Shown here piece by piece: positions 1 through 8,432 of a DNA stretch of 64,000 nt (position 1 is the first letter of the stretch; each line of letters starts with the position of its first letter). Under the pieces are notes generated by a model, which saw nothing but the letters and a program-made list of their open reading frames with translations, searched no databases and was not told the DNA's origin. The position numbers and the translations under genes are program-made. Source of the DNA: Acidimicrobiales bacterium (GTDB taxonomy: Bacteria; Actinomycetota; Acidimicrobiia; Acidimicrobiales; GCA-2861595); contig DATAIT010000057.1 of the NCBI GenBank assembly GCA_036262515.1, positions 1-64,000 on the forward strand, written 5' to 3'.

Positions 1-144
1 TATGCCTCGAGTCTCGCCGCAGCCAGTCTGCAGCGGCTGGGTCTGCGTGGCGCCACCGACCTGGATGGTGGATTTCAAGCCGTCCTCTCCGCCAACGCCA
101 CCCTGCTCGACGAGTCAGCGGTGGCCCCTCCGCCCGAACCCTGA
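1..144 (+). CDS. Rhodanese-like domain protein, C-terminal end (partial)
   Basis: The gene enters from the left edge, so its start is outside the window. The 47 visible codons read YASSLAAASLQRLGLRGATD followed by LDGGFQAVLSAN and end in TGA at 142. The pattern S-x-A-A-x-x-L-x-x-L-G ... D-L-x-G-G-F is the usual last helix and strand of a rhodanese fold, which handles sulfane sulfur or acts as a phosphatase-like domain. The catalytic Cys loop would lie just upstream and is not visible. An 11-bp hairpin follows the stop. Family assignment is moderately sure; specific function is unknown. Confidence 0.6.
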   Translation, partial: YASSLAAASLQRLGLRGATDLDGGFQAVLSANATLLDESAVAPPPEP

Positions 145-175
145 GGTCCGCCCTGCTCGCGGCGTGTCCCTATGG

Positions 176-207
176 CCAGGCGGCGGCCCGCGTGGTCCGC
201 CGCCTGG
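176..207 (+). terminator. Perfect GC-rich hairpin after the rhodanese gene
   Basis: CCAGGCGGCGG pairs with CCGCCGCCTGG across a 10-nt loop (11 perfect base pairs). It starts 32 nt after the rhodanese stop codon. No T-tract follows, which is common for terminators in GC-rich actinobacteria. The rest of 145-452 holds no convincing gene; the probable left end of the IS3 remnant is in its last 70 nt. Confidence 0.5.
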
Positions 208-452
208 CCCGCTAGAGCAGGGCACCGATGCGCTGCTGCGTCGGCCCGAGCACCGTTGAAGAGGTGCTGGTCAGCCAGCGGCGCGCTCCCTACCGGGTGC
301 GGGGCACCGAGAACGGTGATGAGTGCGCCTGCCCGAGCTCGTCGCGCCGGAAGAGATGGTGGCGTGACCCCCTGAGATCGGGCCACCTGATGTGTCCCCC
401 TCCCGTTGGACCGGGGTTGTGAGACTGGCGGCCAACCTCGAGGAGGAAGGCC

Positions 453-1200
453 GTGCCCCATTCGTATGCGCCGCAGTTCCGGGCGATGGTCGTAGACCAG
501 GTTCTCGCCGGCAGACGGGTGGCGGAGGTCGCCGCCGCCGTGGACGTCGGTGAGGCCACGGTCTACCGCTGGGTCCGACCGGAGCGGATCGACCGGGGTG
601 AGCTCGTCGGAACCTCGACGGCCGACAACACGCAGCTGCAGGCGGCCCGCCGGCGCATCGCGGAGCTCGAGTCGGAGCTCGCCATCGTGAGAAGGGCGTC
701 GGCGTTGTTCGACGAGGGTCGGGTGGTGCGCCCAAAAGCGGTGTTCGGGATCGTGTCCACGTTGGCGACTGAGGGCCACGGCACCAAGCGGGTATGCCGT
801 CTCCTGCACGTGGTGCCGTCGGGCTTCTTCCGGTGGCGCTCGCAGCCGCCCTCTGATCGCGCCATCCGGCGAGCCTGGCTCGCCGACGTCATCGTCGAGA
901 TCCACGAGCGGCGCGACGAACCTGCGGATGACGCCGCACCCGAGCCGAGCTGGCCGACCACTACGCCCAGGTGGTCAACAAGAAGCTCATCCGGGCGCTC
1001 ATGGCCGAGCGGGGCATCAGCGGCCTGCCGGCCCGCCGCAAGGGCAGATCGCACCTTGTCAACCGGGTGACCACCGAGGACCTGGTCAACGGAACTTCCG
1101 CCGCGAGGGACCGAACCTGCTGTGGATGACCGACCTGACCGAGCATCCGACCCGGGAAGGCACGCTCTACTGCTGCTCCGTGATCGACCGGGAACGGCAG
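453..1200 (+). pseudogene. IS3-family transposase, frameshifted and truncated
   Basis: A GTG start after GAGGAGGAAGGCC opens an OrfA-like segment: a helix-turn-helix (VAEVAAAVDVGEATVYRWV) followed by a leucine-zipper-like stretch (QLQAARRRIAELESELAIV). The frame runs straight into OrfB-like sequence (GHGTKRVCRLLHVVPSGFFR). The match then jumps frame near 905-930 (ELADHYAQVVNKKLIRALMA) and again near 1085 (GPNLLWMTDLTEHPT, holding the first catalytic Asp of the DDE core). Homology stops near 1200, before the other two acidic residues. At least two frameshifts plus truncation make it inactive. A possible left tip is TGATGTGTCCCC at 388; no right tip was found. Confidence 0.8.
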
Positions 1201-1855
1201 TGGAGGCCTCCCTCGACCAGGCCGAGGCCGAGATCGCGCCGGGAGCACCGGCCGGACGGAGTCGCCTCCTTGGTCTTCTGCCCGGCGAGACGAAGCTGGT
1301 CACCTTCGACGGCGTGCTCTTTGAGGTCTCGATGGACCCGGACCCAGCGGACGTGCCGAAATCGGCCCCCGACGTGCTCGACGGCGCCACCGACTGACCT
1401 CGTGCGCGGGTCGCCGAGCGCCATACGGGGGTGACCTCCGACTACGGGGATGCGGGCGACAAGGGGTGCGGCGAGTTGGTGATGAAGCTGGGCGGCCCGC
1501 GAGCGCGTTGCAAGCCCTTGACGCCCATGGCGCTCCCGGGCTGCGCCCGCCGACCATCAAAATAAAGCCGATTGGTGCACGACAGGTCTGCCTACCGGTC
1601 GCCGGCCCCTCTGCGCAGGACGGTGTTCGGGGGCGAGAGCTCGATGGGAGGTCCAACGACCAGCGCGGCGGTGTTCGCATAATGACCCACCAGGACTGCA
1701 AGAAGAACCGCAGGTCAGAGGCCATTTCATTTCCTGCGGTTCGGGTTGCTTCTGTCGGGTGCTCCGCTCGACAGGCTGCTGCGGCGGTGCGGTGGGCCCG
1801 GGGGCGAGCGGCCGAGAACTACCGGGTGAGGTGGTGTTGAATCGCGTCCCGAACG
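1201..1855. other. Gene-poor stretch after the IS remnant
   Basis: A plus-strand frame ending at 1397 (ETKLVTFDGVLFEVSMDP ... DVLDGATD) could be the tail of a lost gene cut by the IS3 element, but I do not recognise it and it has no credible start. From about 1400 to 1855 I see no gene-like sequence, no clear promoter and no strong hairpin. Confidence 0.35.
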
Positions 1856-2233
1856 TTACGCGGGGTCTGGACCCTCAACCGGAAAGACCACCGGCCCTTC
1901 GCCGAAACGCGCCAGGATGATCTCCCCGGTCTCGGTCGACGTGTTGCCCTCGCGATGTACCAGTCTCCTGGGTACCTGAAAGTACTCACCCTCCTTGGCC
2001 TCGACCTGCTCCTCGCCGCTCGGCCCGAACTCAAGGCTGATCTTCCCCTTGAGGACGTAGCCGATCGTGACGTTGTCGCCGTGGTGGTGCCACCCAGACA
2101 TCGTTTCAGGCTCCGCTTCAACGTGGCCGAACCAATGGCCGTGCGCCTCGAATGCGACGCGCCTGTTCAATCCAGGCGTGCCTTCCGCCTTCTGCAACTG
2201 ATCGCTACGCAGTTTCCGAACAGGATCAGGCAT
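1856..2233 (-). CDS. Cupin-2 domain protein
   Basis: This 125-residue protein has the small single-cupin size and pattern. The first cupin motif is seen as SGWHHHGDNVTIGYVLKGKI (residues about 46-65), with a His cluster suited to metal binding, followed by EYFQVPRRLVHREGN for motif 2. Such stand-alone cupins bind small ligands or metals and often act as isomerases, dioxygenases or sensors; the substrate cannot be told. The ATG at 2233 is preceded by GAGGG at a good distance. It stands alone between decayed sequences. Confidence 0.75.
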   Translation of the reverse strand: MPDPVRKLRSDQLQKAEGTPGLNRRVAFEAHGHWFGHVEAEPETMSGWHHHGDNVTIGYVLKGKISLEFGPSGEEQVEAKEGEYFQVPRRLVHREGNTSTETGEIILARFGEGPVVFPVEGPDPA

Positions 2234-2361
2234 TGACCACCCTCTTCTCCCACGCTCCGACTCTTGCCCCGCAACGAGGGTCCGTCAACCAGCTACCCGC
2301 TCCGCCGGCGTGCCACTCGCCAAAGTTGCGGGGCATGGGACCTCGACCGCCTTTCGAGACG

Positions 2362-2535
2362 TCAGGCGCCTATCTCGAGCCGGATCGGCACCATGACCAC
2401 GCCCCCGGCGACGCTGGCCGGCCCGTCCCCCGCAGGGAAGTCGTAGGTCGTGTTCCCGGTGGTCTCGAGGTGGACCATCGGGTACACCGTGGCCTGTGAT
2501 GCGATCGGCCAGCCGCAGCGGGGGCGGCTACTGGC
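2362..2535 (-). pseudogene. C-terminal fragment of an unknown protein
   Basis: On the minus strand an open stretch ends at TGA 2362 and reads ATVYPMVHLETTGNTTYDFP then AGDGPASVAGGVVMVPIRLE before the stop. It has protein-like composition, but upstream an in-frame stop lies at 2536-2538 and no good start is present. The sense of the opposite strand changes near 2500-2520, where a different gene fragment begins. I read it as the tail of a gene cut by a rearrangement. The family is not recognised. Confidence 0.4.
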
Positions 2536-2645
2536 TCACCGCCTCCGACGGCGGGGTGTTCGCCTTCGGCGACGCCCGCTTCGCCGGCTCCACCGGGGCA
2601 CTTCGGCTCAACGCGGCGGTGGTGGGCATGGCCCGTCGCCCGTGA
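2499..2645 (+). pseudogene. Fragment of an acidimicrobial YWL-SDGG-FAFGDA repeat protein
   Basis: Forty-eight codons from ATG 2499 include GGGYWLTASDGGVFAFGDAR and AGSTGALRLNAAVVGMA, about one unit of a repeat found many times over in large secreted proteins of Acidimicrobiia. Only a single unit remains and there is no signal peptide, so this is a remnant rather than a working gene. Its TGA (2643-2645) overlaps the GTG start of the lipoprotein gene at 2642, which may be chance. The unit is the best lineage marker in the window. Confidence 0.6.
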
Positions 2646-3073
2646 GCCGGCGGCGCTGGGCGGCGGCTGTGGTGGCGACCCTCGCCGTCGCCTCGTGCGG
2701 GAGGAACGACCCGCTGCCGGCCAGCCCCCAGGTGGTGGACGTCACCATGGGCGAATACGGCTTCTCCTACGACCACTCGGTGTCGGCCGGTCGGGCCGTG
2801 TTCAGAGCCGCCAACACCGGCGCCCTTCCCCACGAGCTGGTGCTGGTGGTGGTGCCCAAGGAGCTGGCCGGGCACCTGGCCGCTCAACTCCAGTCGTCCA
2901 AACGCAAGGCGGTGGCCACCCGTGGCTACCTGCCGCCTCGGCCCCCGGGGGCCGACGGCACCTTCGCCGTGGACCTCCGCCCGGCCCACTACGCCTTGAT
3001 GTGCTTCGTGACCGACCCCGACGGCGAGGTCCACGCCCGCAAGGGCATGGTCTCGGAGTTCACCGTGCGGTGA
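2642..3073 (+). CDS. Cupredoxin-like lipoprotein
   Basis: From GTG 2642 the product has 143 residues: a short basic start (SRRRWAAAVVATLAVASCGR) with a lipobox ending in Cys at residue about 19, so it should be lipid-anchored outside the membrane. The mature part (VTMGEYGFSYDHSVSAGRAV, FRAANTGALPHELVLV, HYALMCFVTDPDGEVHARKG) follows the beta-sandwich of small cupredoxin-like proteins. His in PHELV and Cys in LMCFVTD resemble copper ligands. Longer upstream frames lack coding character. Electron transfer or copper binding is possible but unproven. Confidence 0.65.
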   Translation: MSRRRWAAAVVATLAVASCGRNDPLPASPQVVDVTMGEYGFSYDHSVSAGRAVFRAANTGALPHELVLVVVPKELAGHLAAQLQSSKRKAVATRGYLPPRPPGADGTFAVDLRPAHYALMCFVTDPDGEVHARKGMVSEFTVR

Positions 3074-3198
3074 GCGGGTGACACCTCGCCCGCCGGACCA
3101 GGTGCCACCACCGGTCGTCGCGTCCGGACCGCTGCCCGCACGAGGTCCCCAGCCGAGCTCGAGGCGGCCATCGTGACCATGCGCCGGGCACGTCCTGT

Positions 3199-3204
3199 TA
3201 GCTT
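3199..3204 (+). promoter_or_regulatory. -10 element of a leaderless promoter for the desaturase gene
   Basis: TAGCTT lies exactly 6 nt before ATG 3211 and no Shine-Dalgarno sequence is present. A TANNNT box this close puts the transcription start on or next to the start codon, as in actinobacterial leaderless mRNAs. The same arrangement recurs at 5052, 42724 and 45758. Confidence 0.5.
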
Positions 3205-3210
3205 TCGGCG

Positions 3211-4035
3211 ATGCCGGTCGGTGTGATCGTCGGGCTCGTCCCTGGCCTCTTGACCAGCATCGTCACGGAGATCTACTGCCATCGTTGCGTTGCGCACCGA
3301 GCGTTTCGGGTGCACCCGGCAGTAGCGGCGACGCTCGATCACTTCATGCAGGTCTATGGGGGGGCTCATCCCCAACGGTGGGCCGGCGTCCACCGGCTGC
3401 ACCATCGCTACGCCGACACGCCTCTCGATCCGCACTCGCCCCTCGAGCGCCACCCACTGCTGATCCTGCTGGGGACCCCATACCTCTTCGCCGCGACCAC
3501 GCAGCGGCTGCATGCCGATTCCCCGAGCAACGGGAAGGGCCACGTCGCCGCCCGCTTCCTCATCACCGGCTTTTGGCTTTTCACGATCGGACTTCCGCAA
3601 ACACTGATCGCGCTGGCAGTTCACGTCGTCGTCTACTTCGGGCTCATGGGCATGGTCAACACAATCGGCCACCGCTCAGGCCGGAAGCCCCATCCCGACG
3701 TTCCGGGGTACGACTCGGCGTGGCTGGCCCTCCTGCTGCTCGGCCACGGCTACCACAACTCCCACCACGCCCATCCGGCTGCCGCCCGCGTCGGGTACCT
3801 CGACCCGATGTGGCCGATCGTGCGCCTTCTCGCCGGGCTGAGAATCATCACGATCCCGGAGCAGCGGGCGCAGTCACATCCCCGGGCCTGTTGCTTTGCG
3901 TCGGTCTCCTCCCGCTCGAAGGCGGCCGGAGTCCACGCCTCGGCGAGCCCGAAGGAATCCCCGGATCCCTGGTCCGGGACGCCCCGTCGCCCTCGCCATC
4001 GAGCGCGTCGACCAGTCACCGAGTCTCATGGCTGA
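3211..4035 (+). CDS. Acyl-CoA/acyl-lipid delta-9-type fatty acid desaturase
   Basis: A 274-residue integral membrane di-iron desaturase. The three histidine boxes are clear: HRCVAH (about residue 24), HRLHHRYADT (about 62) and GHGYHNSHHAHP (about 179), spaced by hydrophobic segments (LLILLGTPYLFAA, LITGFWLFTIGLPQTLIALA). It should introduce a double bond into membrane acyl chains and so tune fluidity. The last 60 or so residues (after IITIPEQRAQ) are Arg/Ser/Pro-rich and unlike the family, so the true C-terminus may have been lost or extended by a local frameshift. The ATG has a leaderless-type promoter. Confidence 0.82.
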   Translation: MPVGVIVGLVPGLLTSIVTEIYCHRCVAHRAFRVHPAVAATLDHFMQVYGGAHPQRWAGVHRLHHRYADTPLDPHSPLERHPLLILLGTPYLFAATTQRLHADSPSNGKGHVAARFLITGFWLFTIGLPQTLIALAVHVVVYFGLMGMVNTIGHRSGRKPHPDVPGYDSAWLALLLLGHGYHNSHHAHPAAARVGYLDPMWPIVRLLAGLRIITIPEQRAQSHPRACCFASVSSRSKAAGVHASASPKESPDPWSGTPRRPRHRARRPVTESHG

Positions 4036-4061
4036 CGACCTCGTTGCCGGGCGGCCCCCGA

Positions 4062-4412
4062 TCAGGTTCGTGCCGAGTCGAGGTACAGGAGTAGCTCATG
4101 AGCGGCTACCTGGACGTCGCTGTGCATCCACTCCGCGGCCCGGTAATAACCCGCAATGAGGCCCATGCGGTGCAGTCGCCGAAAGTCCCCGTACACGAAG
4201 GCATAGCGGGCCTTCGTTCCGTCGGCGGCGCCATCGGTGACGGCCAGATGCCACTCCCCGTACTCCTCCCAGCTGTGCGACTTGAGGAAGGCGTTCTGCT
4301 CGGCGGCACGAGGCTGGACGTCGGCCCAGCGGCTGCGCAGGCGGTACTGACGGGCGTCGATCAGGGCGCGCGCCTTGGCTATTCCCGCCGGGTTGACCCG
4401 GTACGACGCCAC
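4062..4412 (-). CDS. Conserved hypothetical protein (116 aa)
   Basis: The product begins with GTG and reads MASYRVNPAGIAKARALIDA, RSRWADVQPRAAEQNAFLKS, EEYGEWHLAVTDGAADGTKA, YAFVYGDFRRLHRMGLIAGY. Even composition, a well-formed start and a compact globular look support a real gene, and the pattern resembles small actinobacterial conserved proteins of unknown role. No signal peptide or membrane segment is visible. CAGACT lies 7 nt before the GTG, consistent with a leaderless start. Its first 34 nt overlap the degenerate tail of the upstream glyoxalase-fold gene. Confidence 0.6.
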   Translation of the reverse strand: MASYRVNPAGIAKARALIDARQYRLRSRWADVQPRAAEQNAFLKSHSWEEYGEWHLAVTDGAADGTKARYAFVYGDFRRLHRMGLIAGYYRAAEWMHSDVQVAAHELLLYLDSART

Positions 4413-4819
4413 GCCTGGCAGTCTGCCACGCTTGAGTTCCGGTCGAGATGGGCAACGACCGGCATGCTCCGAGACGTTCCGGTCTCAGGGGGACATGATG
4501 CGGGCGGGTAGGCAGGTCGTGCTCCGGCGGAGTCGCGCGTTGCCCGTTCCTGCTCGGCGAAATCGGCGGCGGTCATGCCGACGGCGTGCCCATCCGACCA
4601 GACGAGATGGCTGAGTCCGGTCTCGGTAGCGACAGCCGCGCCGTTCGGATCGTGGACGAGCTCGATGGCTACGAACTCGTCGCCCGGGAGCTTGATCATG
4701 GTGAGGTGCCCCAGGTGGGTTTCCGATACCTCGCCCACGACCTCGTATCCCAAGCTCGTGTAGAAGGCGAGCGAGCGATCGCGATCGGCGACACGGAGGC
4801 CGACATGCAGGGTCCTCAT
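4379..4819 (-). CDS. VOC/glyoxalase-fold protein with degenerate C-terminus
   Basis: From ATG 4819 the start is typical of the vicinal-oxygen-chelate fold: MRTLHVGLRVADRDRSLAFY followed by TSLGYEVVGEV and LPGDEFVAIELVHDP. After AADFAEQ (about residue 87) the sequence becomes ERATRDSAGARPAYPP and loses the last strand pattern (D-P-D-G-x-x-I-E), and the frame then runs over the start of the next gene. A frameshift near 4555 or a deletion has probably removed the proper end, so activity is doubtful. Codons further upstream of 4819 are not gene-like. Confidence 0.55.
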   Translation of the reverse strand: MRTLHVGLRVADRDRSLAFYTSLGYEVVGEVSETHLGHLTMIKLPGDEFVAIELVHDPNGAAVATETGLSHLVWSDGHAVGMTAADFAEQERATRDSAGARPAYPPASCPPETGTSRSMPVVAHLDRNSSVADCQAWRRTGSTRRE

Positions 4820-5051
4820 CGTGGATGAACAGTCCGGTACCCGTCGATCAGATTCGAGCAGCGCTGGGACCCCACCGCCGGAAGACTGCCACGCCGTCGG
4901 CAGTCGGCTGTGGATCTCGACGCCGAGGCCGCTCCGCATCACTCTTCGGTGGTGGCCCGGTCGGGTCCGAAGACGCCACCTCCGAGCCATGCCGTGCGCC
5001 GGACTGCGGGTGGTGCCAGCGTCCCGCTCGTCTGCTCGCCGTCGCTCGGGG

Positions 5052-5057
5052 CACAAT
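5052..5057 (+). promoter_or_regulatory. -10-like CACAAT box, leaderless start of the VOC gene
   Basis: CACAAT lies 6 nt before ATG 5064 and there is no ribosome binding site. The same hexamer, with the same 6-nt gap and nearly the same gap sequence (GCGCCC here, TCGCCC there), precedes the GTG at 42736. Confidence 0.4.
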
Positions 5058-5063
5058 GCGCCC

Positions 5064-5453
5064 ATGGCCATCCGGTGGGTCGGACTCACGGTGGACTGCG
5101 AGTGGGCTGGGCCGATGGCGCGCTTCTACGAGGGCTTTCTCGGGTTCGAGATCCGCGAGCTCGGTCCGGGCGGACGATGGGCTCAATTGTTCGGCCCGGA
5201 GGGCGGCGTCCACCTGAACATCCAAGGCGACACGTCGTACAAGCCGCCGACGTGGCCTGAGCAATCCGGGGAACTGACCAAGATGTTCCATATGGAGGTC
5301 GAGGTCGACGACCTCGAGGCTGCGATTGCCCGAGCCATCGAGGTCGGCGGCACCGAGGCGCCATGGCAGCCACCCGATCGCAACCGCGAGCGGCTGCGAA
5401 TCATCCTCGATCCCGCCGGTCACCCACTCTGCTTGTTCCTCCGCGGCGAGTGA
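5064..5453 (+). CDS. VOC/glyoxalase-fold protein
   Basis: This 129-residue protein contains a complete VOC domain: MAIRWVGLTVDCEWAGPMAR, FYEGFLGFEIRELGPGGRW, HMEVEVDDLEAAIARAIEVG and the closing IILDPAGHPLCLFLRG. The fold supports metal-dependent isomerases, dioxygenases and resistance proteins, and many members only bind ligands; the substrate cannot be assigned. The ATG at 5064 is favoured because the domain begins there and a CACAAT box stands 6 nt upstream. The gene is divergent from the damaged VOC gene at 4379-4819. Confidence 0.75.
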   Translation: MAIRWVGLTVDCEWAGPMARFYEGFLGFEIRELGPGGRWAQLFGPEGGVHLNIQGDTSYKPPTWPEQSGELTKMFHMEVEVDDLEAAIARAIEVGGTEAPWQPPDRNRERLRIILDPAGHPLCLFLRGE

Positions 5454-5515
5454 GGTGTACAGCTACTCCCACGGAGCTGCACGATCATGAAGGAGAGCAC
5501 CATGGCAACGACGGA

Positions 5516-5641
5516 GCTTCAGGCGATCGAGCGGAGCTCCCGGAACTCGACGACGAGTCGCGTATCCGAGTGCTGATCGTTGACGACCATCAGATCTTCG
5601 TCGAGAGCCTGACGCGCCCGTTGGGGGCAGCTCCGGACATC
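5516..5641 (+). pseudogene. N-terminal fragment of a NarL/LuxR-type response regulator receiver
   Basis: In one frame the DNA reads ELDDESRIRVLIVDDHQIFV then ESLTRPLGAAPDI, the first strand and helix of a receiver domain with its acidic pair (DD). The match stops abruptly at about 5641 and the following sequence is the end of the minus-strand gene at 5678. The phosphorylated Asp and the DNA-binding half are absent. A candidate ATG at 5502 lies in another frame. This is a broken gene end. Confidence 0.55.
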
Positions 5642-5677
5642 GTCCAGTACCCGAAGGTCCGGCCCGCGCCGCGGTAC

Positions 5678-6568
5678 TCAGGGGTGCCGGCGAGCCCGCC
5701 TGGCAACGACGCCGCCGCCGGTGCCGGCGAGAAGCGCGAGGAGAACGACTGCTCCGACGGCGAGCGGATGGCCGCCATCCCGCTCGGCAGCGACCAGACG
5801 AGCCGGGCCGGCGTGGGCGCCGGCCGCCCGGTCTCGGTCGACGACGACTGGGGACGCCGGCTCAAGGCCGGCGACCGGAGAGACGGCCTGCACGGGGACG
5901 GCGACGGCGGCGGCGCCCACGGCCGCCGGCGAGGGCACGGGCGCGACCACTGGCACCGCGCCGCCAACCTGCGGTGCGTGGGCGCCAGTTCGGGCGACAG
6001 GGCTGGTCGCACCACCCGACGTTTTGGTGGCCACCGGTGCGGCGCCGATCCCCGCGCCACCGCTCGGCGGAATGCCTGCGTCGGCGTTCGCCGGTGACGG
6101 GGCGTCCCCCACCGGCGGCTGGTACTCCACCGATTCGGCGGACACGACAGCCGGGGCGGGCGTCGTCGTCGTGGTCAGCTCCGGCACGGTGGTCGTCGTC
6201 GTCACCGGCGGCGAGGTCACCTCGAAGGCGAACGTGCTGCGGTACTCCGCGCCGTCACTGGGAGAAGGTGTCACTGCGGTCACGAGGAAGAGCCCTGGCG
6301 CGCTGGGGGGAACGGTGATCTCCGTGGAGAACTGTGGTCCGGTTGCGTCGCCGACGAGCGGCCCGCTACGGCCGTTCCAGTGGATCTCGACCGGCTGGCC
6401 ATCAACGAAGCCAGTGCCGGTGACGGTGACGTGCGAGCCGGCTGGTGCCGCTTGCGGCGCGATGGTGAGCGCGGGCCCGGGCGAACATGCCCACGCCGAT
6501 GCGGCCATGAGGGCACCGACCGCGAGCACGAGGGCGCCGCCGGTGACCAACCTCTCTCGTCGCGCCAT
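5678..6568 (-). CDS. Secreted, membrane-anchored surface protein with an IPT-like domain
   Basis: The 296-residue product has a signal peptide (RRERLVTGGALVLAVGALMA, cleavage near SAWA-CSPG). A single Ig-like/IPT-type domain follows (TIAPQAAPAGSHVTVTGTGF, GQPVEIHWNGRSGPLVGD). A Thr-rich linker and about 130 residues of Ala/Pro/Val/Gly-rich stalk come next, with a C-terminal hydrophobic segment (LAVGAVVLLALLAGTGGG) and a basic tail (RRARRHP). This is the layout of a wall-spanning actinobacterial surface protein without an LPxTG motif. GGAGG precedes the ATG. The role is unknown; a Cys at the cleavage site makes lipid attachment possible. Confidence 0.65.
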   Translation of the reverse strand: MARRERLVTGGALVLAVGALMAASAWACSPGPALTIAPQAAPAGSHVTVTGTGFVDGQPVEIHWNGRSGPLVGDATGPQFSTEITVPPSAPGLFLVTAVTPSPSDGAEYRSTFAFEVTSPPVTTTTTVPELTTTTTPAPAVVSAESVEYQPPVGDAPSPANADAGIPPSGGAGIGAAPVATKTSGGATSPVARTGAHAPQVGGAVPVVAPVPSPAAVGAAAVAVPVQAVSPVAGLEPASPVVVDRDRAAGAHAGPARLVAAERDGGHPLAVGAVVLLALLAGTGGGVVARRARRHP

Positions 6569-6664
6569 GCTGCCTCCGTGGCCGGCCCTTCCGCTGCGAC
6601 TGTAGACGAAAAGACGGCGTCGGCAAAGGACCAGTAAATCCCACTATCGTGAGCTCGTTGCCGC

Positions 6665-8368
6665 GTGGGACAGGGCCATGAAACTCGATCACCTCGATCT
6701 CGCCTGATCGACGTCGCCGGCCCGTCGGTCGGCCGGTCCTCGCCGAGCGGGCCACCAGGCTGCGGCTCGACGCCCTCGTCGTCACGGTCGCTCCGTCTAC
6801 CGGTGACGGCTGGGTTCTTCACTCTTCTCGTTGTCGTCGGCCTCCTCGTCTACGGCGACTTCGGGATCACCTGGGACGAGCCCGGGATCCACAAGTACGG
6901 GAACCTTCTGGTCGACCACTACGCGCCGGGCGGCGCCTGGGAGGACTTCTGGATCTTTCGCTTCTACGGACCGGTGGTCGCGGTTCTCACCGCCTTCGTC
7001 GATCGCCTCACCCCGTCGCCTGCAGCTGGCTACCGGGGTTCGCATCTGCTCTATTTCTTCGTGTTCGTCGGTGGCGTCTTCGCGTTCTACAAGCTGTGCT
7101 CCCGGCAGTTCGCCAGTTGGCGCTGGGGTCTCTTCGGCGCCGCGCTCCTCGTGGCTTCGCCCAGGGTCTTCTCGCACGCATTCGTGAACTCGAAGGACAC
7201 GCCGCTCATGACTTCGTTCATCGTGGCGGTGTACCTGCTCGTCCGATACCTCGAGACCCGCCGCCCGAAGTGGCTGGCGCTGTGCGGGGTGGCCACGGCC
7301 GTTGCAATCGACATCAGGATCGTCGGTGTGTCCCTGGTGGCCCTCGCCCCGGCAGCCGTCCTCGTCGACGCCGCGTGCGCCACGGAGAAACGGTGGCGCG
7401 GCGCAGCGGGGGCTGTGGCGACCTATGTCGCCACAACTGTCCCGGCGACGATCCTCCTTTGGCCCTTCCTGTGGCAGAACCCCATCGGCAGGCTCCTGGA
7501 GACCTTCCGGCTGATGGCGTTCTTCAACACTGGACCACCGGCAACGCTGTACCTTTCGGAACCGGTTCCGGTGACCGAGACCCCGTGGCACTACGTGCCC
7601 GTGTGGATGGGCATCACCACGCCGATCCCGTACCTGGTCATCGCCTTCGTCGGCTTGGCCACCATCGCAGGTCGCGTCGGCCGTCGTCGAGGGGCGTCGG
7701 CACGCTCTACCGAGCGGTACTTCCTGGTCTACACCGCCTGGCTCGTCGTACCCCTGCTCGTGATCATCGGAAAGAACAGCGCCCTGTACGACGAGTGGCG
7801 TCAGGTGCAGTTCCTGTACCCCGCATTCCTGATGTTCGCGGTGGCCGGCGCCAAATGGATGTACGAGACCGCCGGGTCCGGCTGGCGACGGCGCCCTTCG
7901 GGCACGTCGACGAGTGGCAGTGGCAATCGGCCGATCCAGGTTGTGCTCGTCGTCGCTGCCGCCGTTTCCATCGGCTGGACCGGCTACCGGATGGCTGGTC
8001 TTCACCCCTACGAGGGGCTCTACTTCAACGCCCTGGTGGGAGAGGCGGGCGGTGCCCAAGGACGCTTCGAGCTGGACTATTGGGGTCTCTCGTACAAGGA
8101 AGGGCTCGAGTTCCTGCTGTCCACGGCTCCGGGTATCGTCAGGATCAACCAGTGCTTCGACGGCGGACCCGCATCCGCCAACACCCAGCTGTTCTCCAAA
8201 CGGGACCGGGAACGGTTGAGATTCGTGGACGCTGGTGAGGCCGAGTTCGGCATCTGTGCGCCAGCGAGGATGCCGCCGGACGCCTACCTGCCCGAATACC
8301 AGACCGTGTTCAGCGTGAGCCGGGATGGCGCCACCTTCCTCTTCGTAAAGCGGCTCTCCAACTCCTGA
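6665..8368 (+). CDS. GT39/ArnT-like membrane glycosyltransferase
   Basis: The protein has up to 567 residues and many membrane spans. The first span ([20 protein letters not shown]) leads to [13 protein letters not shown], whose Asp-Glu pair in the first outer loop is the hallmark of the GT39/ArnT/PMT group that transfers sugars from polyprenyl-phosphate donors outside the membrane. Further spans include [17 protein letters not shown] and [10 protein letters not shown], and a soluble C-terminal part follows. The first 45 or so codons are low-complexity, so the true start may be near GTG 6803. The acceptor cannot be predicted. It stands alone upstream of the chemosensory operon. Confidence 0.7.
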   Translation: MGQGHETRSPRSRLIDVAGPSVGRSSPSGPPGCGSTPSSSRSLRLPVTAGFFTLLVVVGLLVYGDFGITWDEPGIHKYGNLLVDHYAPGGAWEDFWIFRFYGPVVAVLTAFVDRLTPSPAAGYRGSHLLYFFVFVGGVFAFYKLCSRQFASWRWGLFGAALLVASPRVFSHAFVNSKDTPLMTSFIVAVYLLVRYLETRRPKWLALCGVATAVAIDIRIVGVSLVALAPAAVLVDAACATEKRWRGAAGAVATYVATTVPATILLWPFLWQNPIGRLLETFRLMAFFNTGPPATLYLSEPVPVTETPWHYVPVWMGITTPIPYLVIAFVGLATIAGRVGRRRGASARSTERYFLVYTAWLVVPLLVIIGKNSALYDEWRQVQFLYPAFLMFAVAGAKWMYETAGSGWRRRPSGTSTSGSGNRPIQVVLVVAAAVSIGWTGYRMAGLHPYEGLYFNALVGEAGGAQGRFELDYWGLSYKEGLEFLLSTAPGIVRINQCFDGGPASANTQLFSKRDRERLRFVDAGEAEFGICAPARMPPDAYLPEYQTVFSVSRDGATFLFVKRLSNS

Positions 8369-8432
8369 GCTCGGCGGATCACCCGGACCGACGGGGGACG
8401 ACACCCCCAACTCCCCCGGAACCGCAGCTACC

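Noticed and set aside
1466-1840. Possible 124-residue plus-strand gene
   Set aside because: No ribosome site, no domain, uneven composition; reads as non-coding DNA.
4850-4880. tRNA-like T-loop match (GATTCGAGC)
   Set aside because: No cloverleaf can be drawn around it; no tRNA found in the window.
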